This document shows, piece by piece, positions 44,308 to 53,002 of a stretch of DNA of 64,000 nt. Made by a program: the position numbers and the translations under genes. Origin of the DNA: Lysinibacillus sp. SGAir0095. Lineage in GTDB: Bacteria; Bacillota; Bacilli; Bacillales_A; Planococcaceae. Each line of letters begins with the position of its first letter. The stretch's first letter is position 1. The notes under the pieces were generated by a model. That model did not search any database. It saw nothing but the letters and a program-made list of their open reading frames with translations, and was not told where the DNA came from. The stretch covers positions 954,001 through 1,018,000 of the forward strand of contig NZ_CP028083.1 in NCBI RefSeq assembly GCF_005491425.1, given 5' to 3'.

Positions 44308-45750
44308 ATGAGGAAAAGTCGATTTTTTGTATTACTAGCTGCGATTTGCTTAATTATAGCTGGCTTTATATTTTGGCAAAACTCGAAGCAATCTGAGATA
44401 GGAGGTACGAATGTCAGCGATGTTGCTGTAATTGACCAAGCCTATTCTCTGATCAAAGAAAATTCTGTATATGGTACAGATGAGGCAGCTCTAATTGAAG
44501 GAGCAATTAGAGGAATGGCCGGTGCCCTTCAAGATCCATATAGTACATACTATACGGAAAAGGAAGCTGCCCTGCATAAGCAATCCTTAGCTGGACAACG
44601 CGTCGGAATTGGCATTGAAATCACGGAGAAAAATGGTAAATTTATCGTTGTTTCACCAGTGAAATCTTCTCCTGCTGAAAAAGCGGGAATTCGTCCGTAT
44701 GACGAAATTGTACAAGTAGATGATGAACGACTTGATGGGAAAACAATGGGTGAATTGATGCAAATGATTCAAGGGGAAGCTGGTGAAAAAATTTCCCTTG
44801 TTTTATATCGACCAAGTACAGAACGTCATATTAAACTAAGTGTTGAGCGAGCAGAAATGAACAATAAAACGGTGGCATCAAAGGTGATGAATGTGGATGA
44901 AACAGAAATTGGCTATGTATCGATTTCCATGTTCGGAGAAAAGACCGCAGAAGAATGGGTTGAAGCAACAAAAAAATTAATCAGTGAAGATGTAGAAGGA
45001 ATTATTGTGGACCTACGTGATAATCCAGGCGGTTATTTACATAGCGTAGCAGCTGTTGTAAGTAGTATTGAGAAGGATAATTCTGTTTTTGCTTATATGC
45101 AAAATGGAAAAGGTGCCATGGAGCCGTTAAAAACTTCAAAACTTGAAGTGGAAGATTTTTATCTAGAGAAAATGAAGAAATTCCCTATCATTGTTCTTCA
45201 AAACGAAGGTAGTGCATCTGCAAGTGAGGTCATGGCAGGGGCAGTTCAAAGCACGGAGCGCGCATTGATTGTAGGTTCTAAAAGCTTTGGTAAAGGGACT
45301 GTTCAAGAAACATGGGGGCTTAATAATGGTGGTGAATTAAAATTATCTACCAATAAATGGCTAACACCTGAAAGACAATGGATTCACGGAAAAGGAATCG
45401 AAGCAGATGTTGAAGTGGAACAACATCCTTTATTCTCACTTGAAATCGTTCCATTAACAGGGGAATTTGGTGAAGGAGATTTCAGTGAAGAGGTAGCTTA
45501 TACTCAGAAGGTATTAGATGGGCTTGGCTATAATGTTACAAGAACAGATGGCTTCTATGATGAGAAAACGGCTGAGGCTGTTGTGCTTTATCGTAAGAAA
45601 AATGAACTGAAAGCTGGACGCCATATGGATGATGACTTCTTTGCAAGTATTCGGGAGCAGGTAATTGCGTACAAACAAAATGTAGAGAACGATACACAAT
45701 TAAACATGGGGCTCAGTGTGATGATGAATCGCTTGAAAGGTGATATTTAA
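44308..45750 (+). CDS. ctpB: C-terminal processing protease CtpB-like (S41)
   Basis: A 480-residue exported serine protease. N-terminal membrane helix, a PDZ domain (VGIGIEITEKNGKFIVVSPV onward), the S41 catalytic core with Ser in NEGSASASEVMAG and Lys in SKSFGKGTVQ, and a C-terminal peptidoglycan-binding module (KVLDGLGYNVTRTDGFYD). B. subtilis CtpB cleaves SpoIVFA in sporulation; the paralogue CtpA has no such role, so CtpB versus CtpA rests on the ftsEX/minJ neighbourhood. Confidence 0.85.
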   Translation: MRKSRFFVLLAAICLIIAGFIFWQNSKQSEIGGTNVSDVAVIDQAYSLIKENSVYGTDEAALIEGAIRGMAGALQDPYSTYYTEKEAALHKQSLAGQRVGIGIEITEKNGKFIVVSPVKSSPAEKAGIRPYDEIVQVDDERLDGKTMGELMQMIQGEAGEKISLVLYRPSTERHIKLSVERAEMNNKTVASKVMNVDETEIGYVSISMFGEKTAEEWVEATKKLISEDVEGIIVDLRDNPGGYLHSVAAVVSSIEKDNSVFAYMQNGKGAMEPLKTSKLEVEDFYLEKMKKFPIIVLQNEGSASASEVMAGAVQSTERALIVGSKSFGKGTVQETWGLNNGGELKLSTNKWLTPERQWIHGKGIEADVEVEQHPLFSLEIVPLTGEFGEGDFSEEVAYTQKVLDGLGYNVTRTDGFYDEKTAEAVVLYRKKNELKAGRHMDDDFFASIREQVIAYKQNVENDTQLNMGLSVMMNRLKGDI

Positions 45751-45915
45751 CGAAGTTTAAGATTTTAAAGGTTAATATACATCCTTTCTCTATGAAACAA
45801 AGAAAAGTCTGCAAGAAAAATACAATTTTAGTCCAAAATAGTTAGATTCTATCTACGCAACTGAGAGCTCGTTTGATACAATGACATTAGTTATTTGTAA
45901 ACGGGCGGTGGAAAA

Positions 45916-47085
45916 ATGGTTACAGAAATATTAGTAGAGGTTGCTAGAGCATTTGGACGATTATTTATAAATCCAATCTTCTATTTAGCAATTATAATGG
46001 CTATCTATTTAGGCTATCGTCGTGTGAAGAGGGAAAGAAAATACTTTCATATTCGTATTTTATGGGGATGGTCTGAAGCGATTGGATTATTGAAAGAAGG
46101 GTTACTAATTGCATTATGTATTTCGATTCTTTCAATCGGTTTTGGATTAACATTACCAGTTCAGTTTTTATATGTTGCGACAATTAGTAGTTTTCTAGCA
46201 TTGATTATTTACGTTTTTCATTTTCTTTCTCCCATTATACTGTTCACAGTAAGCTTAGTGGTACTCTTCTTATTTGACTATTTTGATGTATCCTTTAATT
46301 TAATGGGACTAAAGATGAATGGTGTGAATATGGATGAAGGCATTGCTGTAAGTGCAGCCGTTTTAGCAGGATTACTATTAGTTGCAGAAGGTATGTTAAT
46401 TCGTAAATATGGTGCCAAGTATGCTTCACCAATTGTAGAAAACTCAAAAAGAGGACTAAAAGCAGTAGCCTTTTTGAGCAAAAAGATTTGGGTGCTGCCG
46501 ATATTCTTTGTCGTTCCAGGAAATGTGATTGATAACTATTTCCCATGGTGGCCACAAATTTCATTCGCTTCCACCCAATTTTCCCTTGTCCTATTTCCAA
46601 TGATTATAGGATTCCAACAGATGACTAGACATACGTTACCAGCCAATTTATATCCGAAACTGGGGCGTACGGTCATTCTTTTAGGGGAATTCGTTATAAT
46701 TGGTGGACTTGTTGCTTACTTTGTGCCATTGGTAGGATTTGCTATGTTAGTCGTAGGTTTAGTCGCGCGAGTTGCAATATCCATTCGATATGCTATTCGT
46801 GAACAAAAGGATGTTTATGCAGTATCTGCGAAATCAAATGGTGTGATGATTGCAGGGGTGTTGCCTAATTCTCCGGCAGAAAAAATGGGCTTGGATGTTG
46901 GTGAAATCATTCGAAAAGTGAATGGTATTGAGGTTCATAGTGAACGACAATTATATGAAGCATTACAAATTAATGCTGCCCATTGTCGTTTGGAAGTCCT
47001 CAATCATCAGAACGAGGTTCGATTAACCCAGCACGTAGTCTATCATGGCGATCACCATCGAATCGGATTATTGGTCGCAGAGTAG
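45916..47085 (+). CDS. minJ: Division-site protein MinJ
   Basis: A 389-residue protein with about eight membrane helices and a C-terminal PDZ domain (about 305-385: IAGVLPNSPAEKMGLDVGEI). MinJ bridges DivIVA and MinD at poles and septa. Its position two genes after ftsX, next to ctpB, matches B. subtilis. An extended -10 (TGATACAAT) lies about 40 bases before ATG. Confidence 0.82.
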   Translation: MVTEILVEVARAFGRLFINPIFYLAIIMAIYLGYRRVKRERKYFHIRILWGWSEAIGLLKEGLLIALCISILSIGFGLTLPVQFLYVATISSFLALIIYVFHFLSPIILFTVSLVVLFLFDYFDVSFNLMGLKMNGVNMDEGIAVSAAVLAGLLLVAEGMLIRKYGAKYASPIVENSKRGLKAVAFLSKKIWVLPIFFVVPGNVIDNYFPWWPQISFASTQFSLVLFPMIIGFQQMTRHTLPANLYPKLGRTVILLGEFVIIGGLVAYFVPLVGFAMLVVGLVARVAISIRYAIREQKDVYAVSAKSNGVMIAGVLPNSPAEKMGLDVGEIIRKVNGIEVHSERQLYEALQINAAHCRLEVLNHQNEVRLTQHVVYHGDHHRIGLLVAE

Positions 47086-47102
47086 TATTGTATTTAAAGT
47101 GA

Positions 47103-47141
47103 AAAAGAGCGAGGACTGTAAAAAGTCTTCGCTCTTTTGGA
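47103..47141 (+). terminator. minJ terminator
   Basis: AAAAGAGCGAGGACT pairs with AGTCTTCGCTCTTTT (one G-U). The A-rich 5' arm may let it also serve the convergent azlD. Confidence 0.8.
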
Positions 47142-47196
47142 CTTTAAGTTGGAAAATTCAACCCATTAAGTTAAGTACATATCACAAATTAATAAT

Positions 47197-47520
47197 TTAA
47201 ATGAATAGTCTCAAAATCGCCATGGTAATTACCCCAACAATCACTGTTTTTGATAAGCTCTTGGTCCAGATAGCGACAGCTAATGTCGGGATGAACGCTA
47301 GTAAGTTTAGCCAATCAAAAATGACGAAGTTTCCTTCTGCCTGAAAAAGTGATTCCAACACAAGGGCACTCAAAATACAGACTGGAATGTAGGCTAACCA
47401 ACGTAATACGACATCAGGTAATTGTATGTTTCGTACTAATATAAAGGGAACTACTCGTGGAACCCATGTGACAAGTGCACAACCTAGCATTAATAAAATA
47501 ATTGATAAAGAAATACTCAT
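47197..47520 (-). CDS. azlD: Branched-chain amino acid export subunit AzlD
   Basis: A 107-residue protein with four membrane helices, of the AzlD family (TWVPRVVPFILVRNIQLPD). With AzlC it exports branched-chain amino acids or analogues. Its ATG overlaps the azlC stop (ATGA). Confidence 0.88.
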   Translation of the reverse strand: MSISLSIILLMLGCALVTWVPRVVPFILVRNIQLPDVVLRWLAYIPVCILSALVLESLFQAEGNFVIFDWLNLLAFIPTLAVAIWTKSLSKTVIVGVITMAILRLFI

Positions 47521-48242
47521 TTTTCTGTTGCCACTCCAATCGTAGCAACAATAATCGTTGCAATTAGAACTGCTAAGTGTCCCGGTAATAAATATAATAA
47601 TGCATATAACAGAATAGCCATCAATGCGATTAGCTTTAAGTAATGCATGAGCTTATCTTTCCCGACATCACTTAAGTTAAGAACAAGCAATGCCCCGAAC
47701 ATCGCGATTAAGGCAAAGTCTAAACCCCAATTTTCAGCATTTGGCAACCACTTTCCAATCATTCCTCCAATTGTACAAGAAGCAATCCAAGTAAGATAAG
47801 CAGTTAGATTCAAACCATCCATCCAATTGCCGCCAAGCTGTTTTTCCTTCATAACCTTTGTAACAGCCACACCGAAAGTTTCATCAGTTAATAATGTGCC
47901 AAACCCAATATTACGTAATGGCGAATAGCGTGTTAAATGAGGTGCGACCGTTAGAGACATCAGAAAATGACGTAAATTTACAATGAAAATCGTGATAATA
48001 ATAACAGAAACTGGAGCACCTGCCACATATAAACCACAAAAAATAAATTGTGCAGATCCCGCATAAACAAGTACAGATAAAAGAAAAATTTCAAGAACTG
48101 ATAGATTGGAAGTAATGGCAATTACACCAAAAGCAATGCCGATACTAATATAGCCTAATAGTGTAGGAACACAGTCTTTAATCCCTTGAGAGAATGAGTC
48201 GTTTGTCATTGTTGACTCATTAATATTCAAGTGTGTACTCAA
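47517..48242 (-). CDS. azlC: Branched-chain amino acid exporter AzlC
   Basis: A 241-residue AzlC-family permease: SQGIKDCVPTLLGYISIGIA, SVLVYAGSAQFIFCGL, NLRHFLMSLTVAPHL and FGTLLTDETFGVA are family blocks. It starts at TTG 48242 after AAAGGA; the later ATG 48209 has no RBS. It forms an operon with azlD. Confidence 0.9.
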   Translation of the reverse strand: MSTHLNINESTMTNDSFSQGIKDCVPTLLGYISIGIAFGVIAITSNLSVLEIFLLSVLVYAGSAQFIFCGLYVAGAPVSVIIITIFIVNLRHFLMSLTVAPHLTRYSPLRNIGFGTLLTDETFGVAVTKVMKEKQLGGNWMDGLNLTAYLTWIASCTIGGMIGKWLPNAENWGLDFALIAMFGALLVLNLSDVGKDKLMHYLKLIALMAILLYALLYLLPGHLAVLIATIIVATIGVATEK

Positions 48243-48652
48243 TTTGTATTATTCCTTTCCAGAGTTAATCAACTCAATCGTTATCTATTAAAATATTAAC
48301 ATTAATAGACATATTCGTGTTAAGTAAACTAGTTTTACATTAAAAAATGAAACAAATCATCATTCTTTTCGTTATTAATAAGCGGATTGGCAAATTCACT
48401 TTAAATATCCATTCAACTATATTAAAATCATATAAAAAATATAGGAAAAATCATTTTAAAAAGTATTTTTTGGGGGAATAGAAAGATTAATAGTGTTAAA
48501 ATATCATCAAAATAACGGTTTAACTTTGGATAATCTTGCAAAAGATAGTAACAATAAATCTACACACTTTATGCATTATTAATAAAAGTAAAGCATTTAA
48601 AAAATCAGCAAGATATTAAGTAGTATCATTCCATAAAATCGGGGTGGAACAT
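48243..48652 (+). other. AT-rich intergene between azlC and the TVP38 gene
   Basis: About 410 bases between divergent genes. A 28-codon frame starting at GTG 48493 (LKYHQNNGLTLDNLAKDS) vaguely recalls the first HTH helix of an XRE protein and may be a remnant. A lone GCGGAT occurs at 48371. No clear promoter or riboswitch was recognised. Confidence 0.3.
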
Positions 48653-49303
48653 GTGAACGATTTTTTTACAGTTGAAAATATTGAAACTTTGGCAGCGCAT
48701 TATCGGACACTTGGACCGCTAATAGGTATTTTACTTCCATTTATAGAAGCTTTTCTTCCATTCCTTCCATTAGTTGTGATTGTAGTTGCTAATGCCAGCT
48801 CCTATGGATTATGGATAGGATTTTTACTGTCATGGATAGGTACTGTACTAGGTTCGTACTTAGTTTTCTTACTTACGCGGAAATTTGGTAGACATCCAAA
48901 ACTTCAAGTTTTTATAGGAAAAGAAAAGGTCCAAAAATTGATCCGATGGGTGGATATGAGAGGGTTAAGCCCATTATTCATCTTACTTTGTTTTCCTTTC
49001 ACGCCATCAGTCCTTGTTAATATTGTAGCTGGTTTGTCAAATATTAAGAAGAAATATTATTTAATTGTCATTATGGCTGGTAAATTCATCATGATTGCAA
49101 GTATGAGTGTGCTAGGCTACGACTTAAAAGCACTTTTAACAGATCCAGTAAAGTTAATCTTAGCAGGTGTAGGAATCTTCCTATTATGGATTGTCGGTAA
49201 AGGAATCGAAAAGCATTTAAATAAAAAAGTTGAAAAAGACTTAAAAGCTGTAGCCAATAAAAAAAAGATGAAAATGTCTGTTAAAAAAGAGCGATTGTTA
49301 TAA
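48653..49303 (+). CDS. TVP38/TMEM64 (VTT-domain) membrane protein
   Basis: A 216-residue protein with five or six membrane helices and the VTT/DedA-type core: PFIEAFLPFLPLVVIVVANA, SWIGTVLGSYLVFLLTRKFG and FPFTPSVLVNIVAGLSN. Such proteins are linked to lipid scrambling and membrane homeostasis. GTG 48653, 6 bases after GGGGTGG, fits better than GTG 48644. Its lysine-rich tail ends in the terminator stem. Confidence 0.8.
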   Translation: MNDFFTVENIETLAAHYRTLGPLIGILLPFIEAFLPFLPLVVIVVANASSYGLWIGFLLSWIGTVLGSYLVFLLTRKFGRHPKLQVFIGKEKVQKLIRWVDMRGLSPLFILLCFPFTPSVLVNIVAGLSNIKKKYYLIVIMAGKFIMIASMSVLGYDLKALLTDPVKLILAGVGIFLLWIVGKGIEKHLNKKVEKDLKAVANKKKMKMSVKKERLL

Positions 49304-49316
49304 ATCGCTCTTTTTT
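49283..49316 (+). terminator. Terminator overlapping the TVP38 gene stop
   Basis: A 14-bp stem AAAAAAGAGCGATT/AATCGCTCTTTTTT with the TAA stop in the loop region. Confidence 0.85.
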
Positions 49317-49420
49317 AAATGAGATATCAGTAATCTTAACAAAAAGTATTATAATAGAATGATATTTTAGATTTTCATTTTCCTGATCAATACTCCAATT
49401 AGAAAAAGATATTATAAAAA

Positions 49421-49442
49421 CGAACGTACATTCTGTTATAAT
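49421..49442 (+). promoter_or_regulatory. LexA-like box and extended -10 promoter of addBA
   Basis: CGAACGTACATTCT (49421-49434) matches the SOS box except for one base in the right half. It is followed at once by TGTTATAAT, an extended -10 (49434-49442), so bound LexA would cover the promoter. Confidence 0.55.
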
Positions 49443-49480
49443 GGAATATAATATATGCAATAGAAAGAGGGGGGAACGTC

Positions 49481-52400
49481 ATGTCTTTACGAGTGATCAG
49501 TGGACGAGCTGGTACTGGAAAGTCTACATTAATACACAAAGAAATCGTAAAAGAATTAAAGGAACGACCTTTAGGCTCTCAAATTTACTTAATCGTTCCT
49601 GACCAAATGTCATACCAAGCAGAGCACATGTTAACCAATCAATATGATATAAAAGGAATTATTCGAGCACAGGTTATGACGTTTAAGCGTTTAGCATGGT
49701 ATATCCTGCAAGAAACAGGAGGAATTGCGAAGGAACAAATCGACAAAATTGGTTATCGAATGCTCATTCGACGTTTACTTGCCGAGAATAAGGAGCAGTT
49801 TACTTTATTCCGTCAATCTGCAGATAAACGTGGATTTACTAAAGAAATTGAACAGCTTATTAAAGAGTTTAGCCAATATAACATTGATAGCGAGACATTA
49901 AATGAGGTAATTAAACAATTAGAAGAAACGTCGGCTCCTAATACACTTATAGCAAAAACAAAGGATTTGCAGTTGATTTTGACAAAATTAGAAGAGGTCC
50001 TGGGAGATAGCTTCGTTGATAGTGAAGGTTTTTATCCAATACTCCTTGAACAGCTGCATAATTCAGAAAAAATTAGAGAGGCACACATTTATATAGATGG
50101 TTTTACAGCTTTTACTGTTCGAGAGTTTGAGATCGTCAAACAGTTAATGTCTTTAGCGAAAAGAGTGACCGTAGTATTGCCGTTTGAGGATCCTAACGAT
50201 AAGTATGATGACCAAGCTGTCTTTTATCGACCTGCCGTAATGTTCGATAAATTACTTCAAGAAGCATACAAAAATCAACTTGAAGTTGAACCTCGTATTC
50301 ATTTAGAAGATAAATATCGCTTTCAAAATCAGGATTTACAGCATGTTGAAGAGCAATTCCATCAAGCAGTCGCCGTTCCAATTCAATCAGAAGGATTTGT
50401 TCAAATCATTGAAGGGGCAAACAGAAGGGCGGAGATTCATGGGATTGCCCGGGAAATATGTCGAATTGTCCAAGAAGAAGGAATGCGTTATCGAGATATT
50501 GGAATTATGTATCGTCAAGCAGAGATCTATGATCCGTTAGTACAAACTATATTTGCACAATATAATATTCCTTTCTTCACAAATGAAAAAGAGACTATGC
50601 TACATCATCCATTAATCGAATTCAGTCGCTCGATTTTAGAAGTAGCTTCTTCTAATTGGCAGTACGAGCCAGTATTTAGAAGTGTTAAAACGGATTTGTT
50701 CTTTCCATTAAACAGTGACTTGAAAGTAATGCGAGAGAAGGCTGACCTTTTCGAAAACTTTGTTATTGCTCAGGGGATATATGGCTATCGATGGTTTGAG
50801 GATTCCAGATGGTTTTATAAAAAATATCGCGGCCTAGAGTTTTATTCCAAAAGACAAACGGATGAAGAAATTCAAATGCAGCAACTGATAGATGAAATGA
50901 GAGAAATCATCAAGGCTCCTTTAGAAAGACTACAGGAACAGCTAAAGAAAGCTGAAACAGGTCGGGAGATCGCGATGGCACTTTATAGCTGCATAGATGA
51001 ACTGAAAGTCTATGAAAAATTGCAGGCTTTAAAAAATACTGAATTGAGTGAGCACGACCTTCATGGCGCCAGTGAACATGATCAAGCTTGGAATCGGTGG
51101 GTCAATGTATTAGAGCAATTTGCCCTTCTATTTGGGAATCAGAAGCTAACACTTGAAGAAGCAGCCCAAATATTAGACGAAGGATTTGATACGCTGCAAT
51201 TTTCCAAAATCCCACCTTCAGTTGATGAAGTAACTGTCTCGACAGTAGAATTTTCTCGTTTTGACAATAAAAGGACCGTGTTTGTAATAGGTGTGAATGA
51301 TGGCGTATATCCGATGCGTATGGACTATGAGGGATTGATTACGGATATTGAGCGAGGTTGGTTTGCAGAAGTAGAGACCGAGTTATCACCAACTTCAAAA
51401 CATCGTCTTTTACAGGAAGCATTTTTAATATATCGTGCATTTTCTTCTCCTACCGATAGACTTTATGTCACTTATTCAAGCTCTGATGAAGAAAGTAAAG
51501 CATTACTGCCATCGTTATATATAAATCGATTGCATAAGCTGTTCGAAATAGGGGGAGTTAAAACTTTACCCCATAAGCGTGTTCTTAATGACCCGATTGA
51601 GGAATTGGAATCAAAAAATACACTTTCTTACTTACAGCATCCAAGAACATCCCTTGCCTATTTAATGATGCAATTACGTCAGGCAGAGTACTCACAACAA
51701 CTAGCACCCGAATGGCTGGCATTAAAGACGTTTTATGAACAGAATGCAAACTGGAAGTATGTACTTCAAGCTGTCATGCGACCTTTGGAGAAGAAAAATG
51801 TTGCCGAAAAACTTTCGCCTGAAGTTACCGAAAGCCTTTATGGTACAGAGTTAACCTCAAGTGTGTCACGTATAGAAAAATTTTATCGCTGTCCGTTCTC
51901 CCATTTCACAACGTATGGATTGAGATTAGAAGAACGAGCAGTTTATCGACTTGAAAATTTCGCGATGGGTGATTTGTTCCATGAGGCTTTAAAATGGATA
52001 ACGCTTGAAACAGAGCGTTTAAACCTCCAATGGAATCGTCTAACCAAAGTACAATGCAGCCAGCTTGCTCGTCAGGCGGTAGAGCAGATTGTACCTGTAT
52101 TTTCCCATCAAATTTTACTAAGCAGTGCACGCTACCGTTATATTCAACGAAAATTAATTCGAATTGTTGAAAGAACAATGATGGCACTATCACAGCATGC
52201 TAAAACCTCTTTCTTTAAACCAGTTGCTATTGAAGCGGCATTTGGTCCTAATGAGAAGCTACCGCCTTTAGAAATTGACTTATCGGGTGGAAGAAAAATG
52301 CGAATTCAAGGCCGAATTGACCGAATAGATCGTGCCAAAATTGGCGAAAAATCCTATTTGCGTGTCATTGACTACAAATCATCCAGTCGCGATTTAGATT

Positions 52401-53002
52401 TGAATGAGGTCTACCATGGGATTTCACTACAGTTATTAACGTATTTAGATGTAGCTGTTGAAAATTCTGAGCTTTGGTTCGATGGCGATGTGGACCCTGC
52501 TGGAGTACTTTATGTTCATGTGCATAATCCAATTTTAAAAATGGAACAGGAAGTAGATGAAATCTCACTTGAATTAGAACGCATGAAAAAGTATCGGATG
52601 AAGGGTCTTCTTACAGAAAATGCGGAATCATTAATTGCAATGGACGAAGATTTGGAACTGGGCGGTAGCTCAAAAATAGTTCCAGTCTATTTAAAGAAAG
52701 ATGGAACAGCCTCCCCTTCATTATCACGTGTTGTTCAACCAAGTGATATGGGCCAAATTAAACAATATGTAAGACACAAACATAAGGTGGCTGGCGATGG
52801 CATTTTAAGTGGCGAGACAGGAATTCAGCCTTATCGCCTAAAGGGGCGCACAGCTTGTGATTACTGTAGCTTTAAATCGGTTTGTCAATTTGATCCGACT
52901 GATCACGAGCAGCTATATCATCAACTTCCTGCAGATAAGCCGACTAATATTGTTTCGAAAATAAGAGAGGAGTTGAAAAACGATGGGACTATCAATTCCT
53001 GA
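49481..53002 (+). CDS. addB: Helicase-nuclease subunit AddB
   Basis: A 1173-residue subunit of the AddAB enzyme that resects double-strand breaks and loads RecA at Chi. An N-terminal Walker A (GRAGTGKST) is present, with a UvrD-like fold that largely lacks helicase motifs. The C-terminal nuclease has VIDYKSS. The four iron-sulfur cysteines are visible: Cys804 (FYRCPFSHF) and Cys1126, 1129 and 1135 (CDYCSFKSVC). It overlaps addA by 20 bases. Confidence 0.95.
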   Translation: MSLRVISGRAGTGKSTLIHKEIVKELKERPLGSQIYLIVPDQMSYQAEHMLTNQYDIKGIIRAQVMTFKRLAWYILQETGGIAKEQIDKIGYRMLIRRLLAENKEQFTLFRQSADKRGFTKEIEQLIKEFSQYNIDSETLNEVIKQLEETSAPNTLIAKTKDLQLILTKLEEVLGDSFVDSEGFYPILLEQLHNSEKIREAHIYIDGFTAFTVREFEIVKQLMSLAKRVTVVLPFEDPNDKYDDQAVFYRPAVMFDKLLQEAYKNQLEVEPRIHLEDKYRFQNQDLQHVEEQFHQAVAVPIQSEGFVQIIEGANRRAEIHGIAREICRIVQEEGMRYRDIGIMYRQAEIYDPLVQTIFAQYNIPFFTNEKETMLHHPLIEFSRSILEVASSNWQYEPVFRSVKTDLFFPLNSDLKVMREKADLFENFVIAQGIYGYRWFEDSRWFYKKYRGLEFYSKRQTDEEIQMQQLIDEMREIIKAPLERLQEQLKKAETGREIAMALYSCIDELKVYEKLQALKNTELSEHDLHGASEHDQAWNRWVNVLEQFALLFGNQKLTLEEAAQILDEGFDTLQFSKIPPSVDEVTVSTVEFSRFDNKRTVFVIGVNDGVYPMRMDYEGLITDIERGWFAEVETELSPTSKHRLLQEAFLIYRAFSSPTDRLYVTYSSSDEESKALLPSLYINRLHKLFEIGGVKTLPHKRVLNDPIEELESKNTLSYLQHPRTSLAYLMMQLRQAEYSQQLAPEWLALKTFYEQNANWKYVLQAVMRPLEKKNVAEKLSPEVTESLYGTELTSSVSRIEKFYRCPFSHFTTYGLRLEERAVYRLENFAMGDLFHEALKWITLETERLNLQWNRLTKVQCSQLARQAVEQIVPVFSHQILLSSARYRYIQRKLIRIVERTMMALSQHAKTSFFKPVAIEAAFGPNEKLPPLEIDLSGGRKMRIQGRIDRIDRAKIGEKSYLRVIDYKSSSRDLDLNEVYHGISLQLLTYLDVAVENSELWFDGDVDPAGVLYVHVHNPILKMEQEVDEISLELERMKKYRMKGLLTENAESLIAMDEDLELGGSSKIVPVYLKKDGTASPSLSRVVQPSDMGQIKQYVRHKHKVAGDGILSGETGIQPYRLKGRTACDYCSFKSVCQFDPTDHEQLYHQLPADKPTNIVSKIREELKNDGTINS

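Noticed and set aside
48493-48579. Small XRE-like gene (28 codons)
   Set aside because: Too short, with a poorly spaced RBS and no complete HTH; mentioned only as a possible remnant.
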